A stretch of 64,000 nucleotides of DNA from Pseudopithomyces maydicus. Its lineage: Eukaryota > Ascomycota > Dothideomycetes > Pleosporales > Didymosphaeriaceae. The notes beneath the pieces are model-generated. The model made no database searches and was not told the DNA's origin. It saw only the letters and a program-made list of their open reading frames with translations. The number at the start of each line of letters is the position of its first letter. Within the stretch, counting starts at the first letter, position 1. The stretch is taken from contig JANTUC010000003.1 in the NCBI GenBank assembly GCA_026873275.1, positions 248,001 to 312,000 on the forward strand, in the 5' to 3' direction. Positions 21,398 through 33,710 of the stretch are shown piece after piece. The position numbers and the translations under genes were made by a program.

Positions 21398-24300
21398 ATG
21401 TCGACGCCTTCTGCTGGTGTTGAGGTCGAGGGTGCTGTCACCCAACATGTCGCCGCCGCCGCCGACACCGAGTTGGACGGCACGAGCGACATACCACGAC
21501 GGCTCATGCGAGGCAAGCACGACCCGAGGAACCGCTTTCCAGTTGACCGTCTAAACTAACCATACCACAGTCAAGATTCTATACACGTTTGATGACCAGA
21601 ACAAGTCTAACTGTCTTGCACGTCTGCCTACCGCGCTTAGCATCCCAACTGTTTCGCTGGATGAAACAATGCAGGTCGGCGTCATCGAACTGAAGACATG
21701 CATTCAAGCCATAGTGTCGGCAAGGTAGGTCACTTGTATTGAGGTCTAACAGCAGAGTAAATGCTCACACATCACCTGCAGTCCTGAACTCGTTGCCAAG
21801 CTCGGGCATGATTACACCGTGTATGCTTACGATTTTTCTGAATACGAAACACCCCTCGTCGGACAGGGCATGCTGTCATGGATCCTTGCATCGGCTTCGA
21901 CAACGCCTAATGCCCCCGCCGACGAATCTCAAACCATGGTCACCGGTCGGGTGTGCAACAACATCCTGGGACTCTTTTCGAACGGCATCAAGGAAACCCT
22001 GGAGGTCAAGCTCAAGCTTGTGCCTGTGCCTACGTGTATGCAAAGCGAGTACGTGGAAAATATGGAACGCTACCACAGCCTGAGTAAAATAATGCCGGAA
22101 GGGATGGACTACAAGGAATGGGCAGAATTTCTAAAAGCAAACCCAGCCATTGGTCATTTGGCCCAACCCACACCAAGACAGGCCCCACCCACCACCGAGA
22201 ATATGGCCTCGAATACGATCGAGTCCTTGAATGATATGATGATGGTCAACTCGTCCTTCAACCAGCACCGCATGTCATTCGGTACCTACGATACACGAGC
22301 CTCCAGTCCCGCCATGAGTATATCGTCGATGCATCCCTATCAAATGGGTCCAGAATTCCGACCGGTTTCTCAGGCATCTTTTCATAGCGAGTCCGCCATG
22401 TATTCACCATATCACACGCCCGTCAATGAAATCAACGACCAGCCAGAGGAGGGTCCACCCAAGAAGCGAGCCAAGGTGACGAAGGCTAAAAGGCCTAGGA
22501 AGACAAATTTGGGACCTAATGCCGATTCACTGCGTGTGACCGCCAGCACGGCAGCATCTGTGAGACTGCACCGGCCGACTCCTGTCAATGTCGGAGCCGC
22601 TGTCTCAGCTGAGCAAGTTCCGCGCGCACCCACACCTCGACCGCATCATGCTGGATTGCTCACTAACTGCCCACGAGTTCCCGCTCCTAGCCGACTACGC
22701 GATAATTCAGCGGATGACCGCCGTTCTCATATGTTACAATATGACAGCGGTATTTTCTCTGATAACGCGATTGAGTCTGCTGATGATGATAAAGGTGATA
22801 GCCCTTCCGAGACTCCTCCGAACATGCCGTCGTCTCCTCCTCTTGTTTCTGAGAATGCCACTTCTCCAATTCCATCTAGTCCCGACTTGCCTATGTTGCC
22901 ACCCCCATCCGACTCCGGATTTGCGAGCGACATGCCGATGCCACATAATGACGGGAGGTCGAGAAGAACAAACAAACGGGAACGGCCGTCATTCCAGAGG
23001 AAAGAAACTGAACTGAAGCCTATAGATCCGGCTCTGTTGAAGCACTTTCTCCAACAATATGGGACAGACAAGTCGCACCAGGATATCTCACAGAGTATCG
23101 AAGCGGCGATGATGAGTCACGGGTCGATGCCTGTTGGAACAACTCCGCCTGACAAGCCGTTACAAATTGGCGAAAACGGGCCGTCTCCACCAGCACAAAT
23201 AACGGCACCAGTACCTTCGGTGTCACAACGAAGGGCACCTCGTGCCGAAACTCCGAAAGCCTCTTTGCCAGCCCCCAAAGTAGCTCGATCATTAGCCCGA
23301 TCACAAACGTGGGCTGGTGAACCCATGTCAGATGCTGCTGTTACCGACGATGGAAATGAGAAGCAACCTCGCAGCGGAGCAGGTGCGAAGCGGAACAAGC
23401 AAACCAAGGTGCTCATCAAGGAAAGACTAGAGAACGCTATCACACAAGGCCAACTGCCTACGTTTTGCGCCAACTGTGGACAGATTGAAACACCAGCTTG
23501 GAGGAAGGCTTATACACGAGTCGAGGTCGGTACCACAGAGAACATTGAGTTGTCTTCCAAAGGCACTGGTGTCGTGGCATTTGAAGTTTTGAACCCCGCT
23601 GATAACTGTGGAGTGCCACATTATCGCATTTTCAAGACCGATCTTGCACCAGAAGAGAAGGAGATGCAAGCAAATGCACAGTCATACACTGGAGACGAGG
23701 GTATTTTCACCACTCTTACCCTTTGCAATTCTTGCGGTCTGTGGTTATCGAAGAAGAATGCGATGCGACCCCAGGATGTATGGGGAAGACGTGCCCCAAT
23801 GCAACCACCAAAGGCTCGAACTCTGAGCACGACTGATAAGCCTAAGAGGATCAGAAAACCCAAGAAGACAAACTTGGATAGCGATGTTTTCACTTCCGAC
23901 GCGGTCATTCCCGATTCTGACGCAAACCTACTGGATCCCCAAACCGAAGGAGAAGCTGTCTCCTCCGTAGAGGCCACCACCGATAGCCAGATACCGCCTG
24001 TTTCTCGAACGCGGTCGGAAAGTGTGCAAGTCTCTGAACCTGTTAAGCTTGACGATTCTGCAGCACGAGCTGCTCTTGAACGAGCTTTCCAATCCAGCCC
24101 TGTTGGTGTCCGCGGTCGCAGTAAAGAGACGGCAATAGAACTCGAAGACGATTTGACGCCGAGACCCACGCGTCGGCTGCTCTTCCCATCTCCTCGAAAA
24201 CCTGGTGAGGTCAAGTCGCTGACTGACAGTGATGGACACCACCCGCGTTCTCCACGATCGGCCCCTTCCAGGACAGCGGCAGTTCCAATGCAAAGCTTGG

Positions 24301-25709
24301 ATGGTGCGACAGAAGAGTGTGATAAGGAGAACTGCCCCCCACCGGCAGATCACGATGATGATCTGGCTCATCTCTTCAACTCACCCAAGGTCACTCCTAC
24401 CAAGGGACCTTCCTTCGAGGATCTCCTGAAAACTCCCACCCCTGGTTCGCGTCAACGTGCACCCCTTACTCCCGCAGGTCATGCCGAATTGGGTTCAGTG
24501 ACTCCTTCGAGAGCTTCCCGAACACCTAGAGGTGGAAGGGCTGCGTTGCTAGCGCCAGAGACCCCCTTCACTCGGCAACTGAATGATCTTCTTTCTGACA
24601 GTATCATCCATGGCTCTCCATCACAACACTTCGATTTTTCTGCCTTCCCAACGTTCAATACCCCGGGCCGTAACAGCATCATGCCATTTGGAGACCTTCT
24701 CCCGCACGATCCGCTTTCAAGCGACTTGCCCATTCCTAGCAGCTCTCCGCCCAAGAACTTCGACTTTTCGGTCTTTGAAGATCCGAATACCAGTACTATT
24801 GGTTTGTGGAGTGGTGCAAGCATATTCGACATGAATGATGCGATGATGTCTGATGCGCCTGTGGGCGAGCATGAGAATCAATCTCAGGATGGCGCGACGC
24901 CGAAAATACTCACAGTCAATGGGATCAGTCTTGACTTCTCGGCTATGATCGAAGAGGTGGTTGGCAACACGGATTCCGAAGAGCGCGATACGATCCCAGC
25001 CGTACCTGTATCAAATGAGGTCACAAAGTCTACCCAAGAGACCATGTCCCAGGATACAATTGCAGAGCGAGAGAGGACATCATCTGCACCTTTAGCATCC
25101 CGACCTGACCTCATCCCTGGACCGGTTCAACGACAAGATGACTTCGCGAGCCGCCAGGCCACACCAGCTGCGACAGGGTCGACTGCAACCGTCACAGCTA
25201 AGCCTTTGCAAGCTCGACCTGATCTGATTCCGACGGGCGAAAAATCCTCTGCCCCCACACGTACCCGATGCAATCAATACACCGCCTCAAGGACTAGGTG
25301 CTTGCGATGCAAAGAGAAGAAGAAGGGATGCGATCGTCAGCGCCCTTGTGGACGCTGCGTGCGAGCTAACATCGGCCTCGAGGGTTGCATTATCGACGAT
25401 GAACCAGCGACATCGCCTGCATTCAGTGCCAGCACCGAGACACCCAGTTATTCTTCCGCGTATGTCCAGGAGCAGGCAGCCAATATTCCTATCGATCCGG
25501 CACTGCGATCCTTTGCGGTAGCACCGCCAGCGCCAAAACCCAGCGAAATGCAAGTCGCTGCGACACATGCATCCCCGGGCTCGATTGCGAATCACACAAC
25601 CGTCCCGGGGTCTGGCTCGGGTTTCAAACAAGAAGTGGTGACGCCCAATGCCACCGATACCGCTTCTGCCCCCGAGCACACAAACACACCTGCAGCGTCT
25701 ACCCCATGA
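21398..25709 (+). CDS. ams2: Ams2/Spt21-like GATA-type transcription factor with C-terminal Zn2Cys6 motif
   Basis: Three exons (21398-21512, 21571-21724, 21782-25709) give 1398 residues. Intron 1 is GC-AG (GCAAGC donor, ACTAAC branch). The N-terminal 150 residues match the Spt21/Ams2 domain (VKILYTFDDQNKSNCLAR, MQVGVIELKTCIQAIV, ELVAKLGHDYTVYAYDFSEY, TPLVGQGMLSW). These proteins control histone-gene expression. A GATA-type finger has CANC and CNSC pairs about 83 residues apart, far more than the usual 17-18. Near the C-terminus CLRCKEKKKGCDRQRPCGRC with a sixth Cys eight residues on is a canonical Zn(II)2Cys6 cluster. Long Ser/Pro/Thr-rich disordered stretches lie between, with basic motifs (KKRAKVTKAKRPRK, RIRKPKKTN) likely serving as nuclear localisation signals. 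The name is based on domain order. Confidence 0.85.
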
Positions 25710-26441
25710 AAAGGTACCCTCATGGGATGGATGCGATGATTCCTTGATTCCTTGATTTCTTAATTCCTTTCCAACATCCTTGCGCAGCACACACATATAT
25801 ACCCACCAAGTGTCTGCGTTGTTTACCGCTGTCAGCGGCCCCTGTTTAACTAGCTAGTATCTGCGGCGTTTTCGATTTTCCATAACCTGAGAGAGCAGCC
25901 TTTTGCCTACCCCAGTGGGCTGCATGGCGTGGTATGAACAGTATGCATGCATGGCATGGCATGGCATCTGCACGAACGAAGAGACGAAACACGATTGATT
26001 GTACTGTACTTTAGACCTAACGTATGTAGTGATGTCATGCCGTTCCGGGTGTGCGCGCCGAAGAGGCCAAGCATACATGGGAATGCGGCTGACCTGAACT
26101 GAATGAATGAATCGTGCTGTGGAAGCTTTATCTACATGTGTACCAATTCCACCTACCTGCCTGGTTTATATATATTAATTTCTCTGGCGCTGCGTATTCG
26201 CACGCACATGCATCGTGACGACCGTTTTTCCAGGTTATGCAGGGTCTAGATAGTGTATGTCTCATGACGGACTGAGGCCCGCCGTTTACCGAGGTTGTAG
26301 GGGTTCTCCACCTCAACAATAACAAGGGACGTACAAACATAACATACAGACGTACCTACCTACGTACCTACCTACCTGTACATATATATACATTGTAACA
26401 ATAACAACCGACTAAGCTCAATTGGAACGATACCATCGACC
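25710..26441. other. Intergenic region
   Basis: No gene seen. Holds a short GGCAT repeat near 25950 and a CTAC/ACCT-type microsatellite at about 26345-26380, just upstream of the MAPEG gene. Confidence 0.5.
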
Positions 26442-27479
26442 ATGTCGTACCTAGGTCTCTCGATGGGAAGAGCCCCCCTCATTCGCCCCGTTGCGGCGCT
26501 CGCGAGTTGGACGTTTGTTATGGAGGTGTGGATGGTATGTTGCGTTTGGTTACAGGCTGTCTGATCATGTATCCATCAAATCCATCTACACATTCCATCC
26601 ACCGATTTCGTCCATCTACCCATCTATCTACCCACCAATTCCGTCTCCCTCTCGTCTCCCTCTCCCATTTCCCTACTCCATCTCCCTACTCCATCTCCCT
26701 ATTCCATCTCCCTACTCCATCTCCCTCTCCTATCTACCCATCCGTCCCATCCATTTTCCCCTCTCCCCTCTCCCATCCCCCATCTCCCCTCCACCCATCC
26801 CACTCCCAACCCACCACTAACCTCAACCATGAACACAGTACGCCACTCGCCTCCCCGCCATCTCCAAATACAACGTCTCCACCAGCCCGGACAAGGTCAA
26901 AGACGACATGAACACCAAGATCCCGCCCAGCATCCGGTGGAAAGCCGACAACTTCAACCACCTGCACGAGCAGCCGACCGTGTTCTACGCCGTCGTGCTG
27001 GGGCTGGCTGTTTTGGGTGCGTTGTGGAACTTTTTTCCTTTCCTATTTTTTTTTTTGACTTGCTTGCTTGCTTGCATCCTTGCTTGTGCTTATATTTCTT
27101 TATCTCATTTCATTCTGATTTTGGTTTCTTATACTTTCTTATGGCTTCGGGTGCGAGGTTCTTGCCTAGTGTTCCCTGTTGATGTATCCCACCTTCCCAT
27201 TTCTCCCCCTTCGCCCCCTTCGCCCCCTTCGCCCCCTTCGCCCCTTCCTTCCTTCCCCAACTTCCTCCCGACATCCCAGTTCCATAACTAACGCCGTCCA
27301 ACGCAGGCGATGACAACCCCTACACCACATACGGCGCATGGGCGTACGTCGGCGCGCGCGTGGTGCACAGCCTGATGCAGGCGACGGTCAACCGGGTGAT
27401 GGTCCGGTTCCAGATCTTTGCGGCGAGCGGGGTGGTGTTGGCCGGGTTGACGGGGCGGTTGGCGCAGCTTGTGTTTTAG
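26442..27479 (+). CDS. MAPEG-family membrane protein
   Basis: Membrane-associated eicosanoid/glutathione metabolism family, normally a four-helix ER membrane protein with glutathione-dependent activity. Three exons: 26442-26534, 26839-27016 and 27307-27479, giving 147 residues. Exon 1 ends WTFVMEVWM and exon 2 continues YATRLPAISKYNV, restoring a conserved stretch. The family signature is NFNHLHEQPTVFYAVVLGLA, followed in exon 3 by YGAWAYVGARVVHSLMQATV with RVMVRF. The two introns are unusually long for this window (304 and 290 nt) and filled with simple repeats. The first carries a good CACTAAC branch site close to its 3' end. The substrate cannot be read from the sequence. Confidence 0.85.
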
Positions 27480-27988
27480 TTTTGGGAAAGTTCAGGTTCA
27501 CGGGAACTTTGTAATGCGGTCTGTATGGGTACGTGGGTAGGTAGGTGGTCTGGATGCTTGGGTTGCTGTGTGTCGTGGAGCACGGAGGGACGGAGGGAGA
27601 GAGGGGGATAGGGGAGGGGGGTGGGTTTTGTTTTGGGGTTGGTTATACGTGTTCATATAAAAAGAGGGTGGGAATTGATTTCTTGATAATTATATATATC
27701 GTTTTCATCTAGTCAGCTACTCTGCTGCCGCTTTCCAAAAACACAAAACATATATAAGAGAGTGGAAATTGATTTTGTGATTATTATATTTGTATCTATG
27801 TGTAGTCTACGTGAAGAGCAGCGTCTGCTCCTTGGGTATCATATCCCGTCGATGTCTAAACGCCGGGTCTGAGATATGGGAGATGGCGGGGTTGAGTATG
27901 GATGGCATCTGCCATGCCCACTAGATTATTAAGGAATCTGGTACAAAAACCGGAATTAGAATTACACTAGAGTAACAGAGGAAACCTC
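27480..27988. other. Convergent 3' flank with a copy of the dispersed element
   Basis: Short stretch between the convergent MAPEG gene and the acidic protein gene. The main content is element copy C. Confidence 0.5.
27654..27792 (+). mobile_element. Dispersed short element, copy C, inside an imperfect direct repeat
   Basis: The core at about 27698-27748 reads GTTTTCATCTAGTCAGC, TACTCTGCTGCCGC, then CTTTCCAAAAACACAAAACA. It is bounded by an imperfect repeat of about 44 bp: 27654-27697 (CATATAAAAAGAGGGTGGG and on) and 27749-27792 (CATATATAAGAGAGTGG and on), both continuing through an AATTGATTT block. The flanking repeat is longer and more diverged than in copies A, B and E. Confidence 0.6.
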
Positions 27989-29099
27989 TCAATTGTCGCC
28001 AAAGCCGAAGAAGGCGTCGTCAAACTGCGTGGCTTCTGGGTTCTCGTAGTCGTCCAGATCGAAAAGTTCGTCCAGATTGTCCGTCACCATGGTGTCGAGG
28101 TTCAGCTCCTCGGTGGCGGCGGCGACTGCGGCAGGCTGCTGGGTCGCCGTATCTTCGGCTTTGGTGGCAGTGGGCTGCTCGGCTGGCGGATTGGTGTGCA
28201 GGTCAGACATGTCTGCCATGGCAAAGTCCAGGTCCAGGGTGCTGGAGGCATTGACCTGGCCCGCGGTGTCGTCTGTACTGGCTTTGGCAAAGTCCTCGAG
28301 ACCGCGCAAAAGATCGGGCTGGTCTGGGGCTTCGTCGAGCACAAAGTCGAGGTCGTCAGTGACGTCCAGGTCGAGGTCGCCTGTGCCGTTCGCGCCGTCG
28401 CCCGAGGTGTCCATGGCGCCGTCGCCGAACATGGCGTCGAAGTCGAATTCGCTCTCCTGGGTGGTGTTGAGGGCGTCGGCGTTCTCCATGTCGACGTCGG
28501 CCGACGGCGTGGGAGGCTTCGGCTCGGGCGGCTGCGGTGCTTCAGGCTCGGCCTTGACGGGCGCCGTGGACGTGGCTGCGGAGGGCAGAGGCTCGCTCTT
28601 GACGGGCGGGGGTGTGGGCGATTTGGCAGGCGCAGGCGGCGGGGCGGCGTCCTCCAGCTTGGGCACGACGGCGGTCTGGCGGGCCTTCTCGGCCTCCTTC
28701 TCCTTCGCCTGGGCCTCCTTCTGCTTGCGCTCGGCGCGCAGCTGGGCGAGGTCGCGACGCAGGACGGCCTGGGCCATGCGGATCTCGTTCTCGAGCTCGT
28801 CCAGCGAGTCGTGGAAGCGCTCGCTGCCGGCAGCCACGGCGCGCTTGAGCTGGAACTGCATCTTGGCCGATTCCTGGGGGTTGTGCTTGGTGGTCTTCAT
28901 GTAGCGGCCGCTGGTGATGAGCTGGGGCGGGTCAGCGGGGCCTGCACAGGGGGCTGCGGTGCGGGCGGGCGGGGAGCGGAGGACGTACGACGAGGTTCAT
29001 CATGGCCTGCAGGTTCTCGACGGGATGCGCGGGCGGGTGCTTGGAGGCCTCCGGCGGGGCGGGTACTGCGGATGCAGGCGCGGGCGCGTTGCTCGCCAT
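27989..29099 (-). CDS. Acidic nuclear-type protein, possible Mediator-type subunit
   Basis: Two exons, 29099-28989 and 28921-27989, joined across a 67-nt GTACGT...CCCCAG intron, encode 347 residues. An Ala/Pro-rich leader is followed by a conserved-looking helical segment (ENLQAMMNLVLITSGRYMKT, QESAKMQFQLKRAVAAGSER, FHDSLDELENEIRMAQAVLR) and a charged coiled coil ending near KARQTAV. The remaining 200 residues are Pro/Ala-rich, then strongly acidic with repeated Asp/Phe/Leu clusters (FDFDAMFGDG, DLDLDVTDDLDFVLD, DNLDELFDLDDYENP). Acidic FD/LD clusters resemble activation domains. The helical part recalls fungal Mediator tail subunits such as Med2, but I cannot confirm that family. It is divergent from the PUB1 homologue. 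Confidence 0.7.
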
Positions 29100-30189
29100 G
29101 GCTGGCGGCGGCGGGGTGGGCAGCCAGGGGATGGGGGATGGGGGATGGGGGAGAGGGGGGCAGAGGGGAGGTGGTGGAAGGGGCAGAGGGAGGGAGCGTG
29201 GAGGGGCCTGGAGGGGCCTGGAGGGGCGGTGGTGTCGCTGCACACAGGCGGTCGTCGGCGCAGACAGGCGCAGTGGTGGGCGGGTGTGTCGCTGGGCCAG
29301 GCAGCTGTGCGGTGCTGTGCTGTGCGGTGCGGCGCTGCGCTGCGCTGTGTAGCGGCGAGGTCGAAGCTACCCACGGCCGGCTAAGAGCCGTGCAGACGCG
29401 CGCAGAACGAGGGGCCAGACTAAAATTGCGCCTGCGGGCTAACTAAGCGTTCCCGCACATTACACTGTATCAGACGTCCCCATCAGGCCTTGCCATACCC
29501 AGAATCCCCATAGCACGTCGGCATAAGGCTGGCGGCTGCGCGCGCTGCTGCCCACACTCTGCACTGAGCTGCTGCAACCCCTCGGCGCACTCGTCCTCTG
29601 CGCTGCACACACTGCACACTGCGGCCGCCCGTCGCCTCCCCTCGCGCCGGCCCTCCCTCGGCCAGGCCTGCAGTGTTCGCCCTCCTCCCGGCCATGTGCG
29701 CGCACTGCGCGATGGCTCGCATGCCCCAGACCCATGGCTGTCTGGACATGCATGCCGCGTATTTTACGGCCCAAGGCTGCAACGGGCCGTAGGGGTTTAG
29801 CGCTGGCCGTCACCCTCAAGATTCGCAGAACTCGACCTTCCTCCTCTCCTCTCCTCACCCCCACAGTGGACCGCGCTTGATCAAGTCTCATCGTCCTTTG
29901 GCGTCGGTGTCGCTTCTTGTCTTCCCAGCCCTTTTCCTATCTCTTTTCCTTTCCTTCCCGCATTCGGGTGTCTTTGGGTCGCGCCTCCCCGTGCGCTTAT
30001 TTCCTTGCCGCCTGCCCTCCTCCGCCTTGCACTGTGCCCACTGTGCCCACTCCTCCCACCGCACCAGTGCACATTGTCCAAGCAAGAGTAGACGTGGTGT
30101 CGTCGGACTAGCTTTTCGGTCCCGCACACACAATTCGCCTCTCCCCCCGCAACCCTCCATCCTCTTCTGGTCTTCCTAGAATAATTGCC
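29100..30189. promoter_or_regulatory. Divergent promoter region between the acidic protein and PUB1
   Basis: About 1.1 kb between outward-facing starts. GC-rich, with GGCCTGGAG-type and GTGCG-type short repeats near 29200 and 29320. A CT-rich tract at 29900-30060 precedes the PUB1 start. No further gene is supported. Confidence 0.45.
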
Positions 30190-31930
30190 ATGGCCGACTC
30201 TGCAACCACACAGGCGCAAATGCCGCCCCCGTCTGCCTCTGCCGGCGCCCCGGGCTACGACGGCGGCGCCCCCGGCCAGCCTCAGCAGCACATGCCCCCG
30301 CCGCCGCTCGCACCCGTCATCATCCCGCAGAACACGAATCCCATCCCGACGGCCATCAGCTCGCCCATGAGCGCAAACGTCATGTCGCCCACCAGCGGAG
30401 GGCCTGGCTACGTCCCGCGCCGCGCCGCCCCCGAGCCGAACAAACGCGCATTGTATGTGGGAGGCTTGGACCCTCGCGTCACCGAGGACGTCCTGCGCCA
30501 GATCTTCGAGACCACCGGCCACGTCCAGAGCGTCAAGATCATTCCGGACAAGAACGTTACTGTAAAGATTGCCCCTCACCAGCCGTCCCCGGGCCACGTG
30601 CCGGTAACGCCCATTCAACTAACACGGTGAAATAGGCGTCTATGGACACTAACATGGGTCTGCAGTTTAGCGGCAAAGGCTTCAACTACGGCTTCGTGGA
30701 ATTCGACGACCCAGGCGCTGCCGAGCGCGCTATGCAAACGCTCAACGGACGCCGCGTTCATAACAACGTACGTGACACCTTGATCCACTGCTTCATCTCT
30801 ACCCCGCCCCCGCGCTCGTGTTAACATGGCGCAGGAAATCCGCGTCAACTGGGCTTACCAGTCCAACAACACGGCCAAGGAAGACACCTCGAACCACTTC
30901 CACATCTTCGTCGGCGATCTGTCCAACGAAGTCAATGACGAGGTACTCCTCCAGGCTTTCTCGACCTTTGGACAGGTCTCCGAGGCCCGCGTCATGTGGG
31001 ATATGAAGACGGGCAGATCGCGCGGCTATGGGTTCGTCGCTTTCCGCGACCGCGCTGATGCCGAGAGGGCGCTCAGCTCCATGGACGGCGAATGGCTCGG
31101 GTCGCGTGCCATCCGCTGCAACTGGGCCAACCAGAAAGGACAGCCCTCCATCTCTCAGCAGCAGGCTATGGCCTCCATGGGCATGACGCCGACCACTCCT
31201 TTCGGACACCACCACTTCCCCACTCACGGTGTGCAGAGCTACGACATGGTCGTGCAGCAGACCCCTCAGTGGCAGACCACCTGCTACGTTGGTAACCTCA
31301 CTCCTTACACCACCCAGTCCGATCTCGTTCCTCTGTTCCAGAACTTCGGCTACGTGACGGAAACTCGCTTCCAGTCCGACCGCGGTTTTGCTTTCATCAA
31401 GATGGATACCCACGAAAACGCCGCCATGGCAATTTGCCAGCTCAACGGCTACAACGTCAACGGCCGTCCCCTCAAGTGCAGCGTAGGTCATTTCCTTTAT
31501 CTTCTCACATTTCAATTCGCTGACTCAACTTGTCTAGTGGGGTAAGGACCGCCCGCCAACGGGTCAGTTCGAAGGCTATTCGCCTCAGGCAGGCCCCAAC
31601 TCTGCCTATCCGCAGACTCCCAGCCAGTACTTCCCGCAATATGGCGCAGGACCAGGGGGCCCTATGTCGCCCCAAGGTGAGCGGCACCGGAGGAAGCTGA
31701 GATTTCGCAATGCACAATCTAATGCTCGGGCAGGTCCAAGCCCCGGCGGACAGCCCTTCGCTCAAAGCCAGGCCGGTTTTGGCGGGCCTGGGATGGCTCA
31801 GCCCTACCAGCAGATGCCTGGCAGCGCCGGCGGGTACAACGCCGGCCGCGGCGGCCAGCCGCAGCAGCAGTGGGGCCAGCAGCCCCAAGGCAACTTCAAC
31901 CAGAACGGCTTCGGTGGCTACCAGGGCTAA
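30190..31930 (+). CDS. PUB1: Pub1/TIA-1-like RNA-binding protein with three RRMs
   Basis: Poly(A)/U-rich mRNA-binding protein of the TIA-1/Pub1 family, linked to mRNA stability and stress granules. Five exons: 30190-30555, 30636-30767, 30835-31482, 31538-31676 and 31734-31930, giving 493 residues. RRM1 (from about 90) has RNP2 ALYVGGL and RNP1 YGFVEF. RRM2 has HIFVGDL and RGYGFVAF. RRM3 has CYVGNL and RGFAFIKM. The N-terminus is Pro/Ala/Gly-rich. The C-terminus is a Gln/Gly/Pro low-complexity tail (GQPQQQWGQQPQGNFNQ), typical of the prion-like tails of this family. Intron 1 has an unusual GTTACT donor but a good CTAAC branch site, and it interrupts RRM1. No defect is seen. Confidence 0.92.
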
Positions 31931-33710
31931 GCAGCTAAGCTGCGAGCCCGTGCATGCCCTTACATTCCTCTCCTCTCCTGTGTACGCTGTTTCATCTTCA
32001 CGACATGCCTGGTTGTCTACATCGGCGCTACCTACTTGGTTGGATAGCACCCCACTATTTCCTCCATCTTTGGAACGTTTATCCTCCCATATCCAATTCC
32101 CCCTCATGTCTCCACGGGCTCCATGTTAAGCAATCATTATGTTCTCGATTCGGTTCCATCACACACTACACAAAAAACAGCTCTGTCTAAGTTAGCGGGA
32201 GGATTCTGGGTTTGTCATGCCGTCTCTTTTTTGTTCCAAAAAAAGGGCAAATGTCTTGTCTGGTTTGATTTGGTTTGGTTCGGTTATGTTGGTTGGGAGC
32301 GCCACGACTACCCATTATTACGTGTCTCCCGTATCCGGTTCGGTTCGGTTCCAAAGAGCGTGTTGTGGGGTTTTTCTATTTCTTAATGAATCTCCTTCCT
32401 TGCGCTTTGCATTCGTTGGTTCGTTGGTTCGCCCGTCTTGGTTATTGTTGTTGTTAATGTTGTTGTTGTTGTTGTCACTTGCTTAGCTTGCTTGCTTACT
32501 TGCTTGCTCGATGGCATCATCCCTATCCCCTTGCTGCCGATACGGGCCCCTTTGCCCGCCAGAGCTCCTTCTTTCTCCCGACCACCCATTTTATTATTTG
32601 AATCCATGTAGGTTGTTTTCCACACGTTTCACGATGACGAACGACTAAAAGAGCGAATGCGTTTTTATCTTATCTTATCCTACCTTATTCTACCCTATCC
32701 TACCTATCTATTACGGGTTTTGAACTGCTGCTTTTCGAAAGAAAAAAATTGTGCTTTGGGCGTCGATTCCAGTTTGCGGCTTACCTTAACGTTACCGATA
32801 CCCCACGTCCCCTTTCCATGGAGGAGTAAATTGAATTTGAAGTCGTCAGAGATGCGTGGGTGTGCGTGTGGCATCCTTTTTGCTTTGCTTCTCGTTTCCT
32901 TCAGATTGTCTACTATCCTATTTTGGGGTGTGGAAGATGGATGGATGGATGGATGGGCGGATGGACGGGTGTTGATGTTGTACGTATGTGTGTATGTAAA
33001 GGGAAAGGGTTAAAGCCGTTGGCGCCGAAGCATGTTTACGCACATCTATTGCTATCGAGTATGAGGTTGGGGTAATTGATCTATTGGCTTGCGTGTATGT
33101 ATGTATACATGGCTGTGATGTTCTGGTGACTATTAAGAAGAGATCATTACATTACAGACAGGAGTGCAATTTAACCTCTGGACGGTGAACAATTGGAGGT
33201 CAAATCTGGCGCCCTGTCCAAACGAAACCCTGCGTACGTAGTCCAATTTCAAGCCCACGCGGTGCGTACATACAGTAAAGTAGTACAGTAGTAGTCTACC
33301 ATAGTCAAGACAAGCTCGCTTCGCCACGCTTGTTCCCAGGTTCCAAGGTTCAGGGTCTCGCACGTGACCCATGCGTCCCGCCAAAAGCTTAGACGCGCGC
33401 GCCACTCCTCGCGTCAGAACGCGTCCGAGTGTTGGCACCCAAATCAACCTGTCGCTAATGCGCCCGATACATTCCCCGCCTTCACCGATTTCCCTCGAAT
33501 GTGTCCGCCCTGATTTGCTGTATGCTGGTCGCTCAAAGTAAACTGGGCGCGACGTTGCGATTAACCAACGTGAACTCGTCCCTGCGGATCAGACCCACCG
33601 CCGCTCGCACTTGCTGCATACACTTCCAATCCGCCCGTCTTCTACGCCCTCTCACGATTTCTGCTCGACCTAGCCACCGTTATCCTCGACTACTTTCCCC
33701 CGCTCACACA
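31931..33710. other. Intergenic region with simple repeats
   Basis: 3' flank of PUB1 with GGTTT/TTGGT motifs (about 32260-32350), a (GTT)n array (32441-32476), GCTTGCTTGCTT-type motifs (32488-32510) and (GGAT)n (32936-32960). The right end is the PIF1 promoter. An open frame continues upstream of the PIF1 start to 33501 (see findings). Confidence 0.5.
32441..32476. repeat. (GTT)n microsatellite
   Basis: About ten GTT units with one interruption. Confidence 0.75.

Noticed and set aside
28196..29446. 416-codon plus-strand frame over the acidic protein gene
   Set aside because: It is antisense to a spliced, plausible gene and Gly/Arg/Leu-rich as expected from GC-rich antisense.
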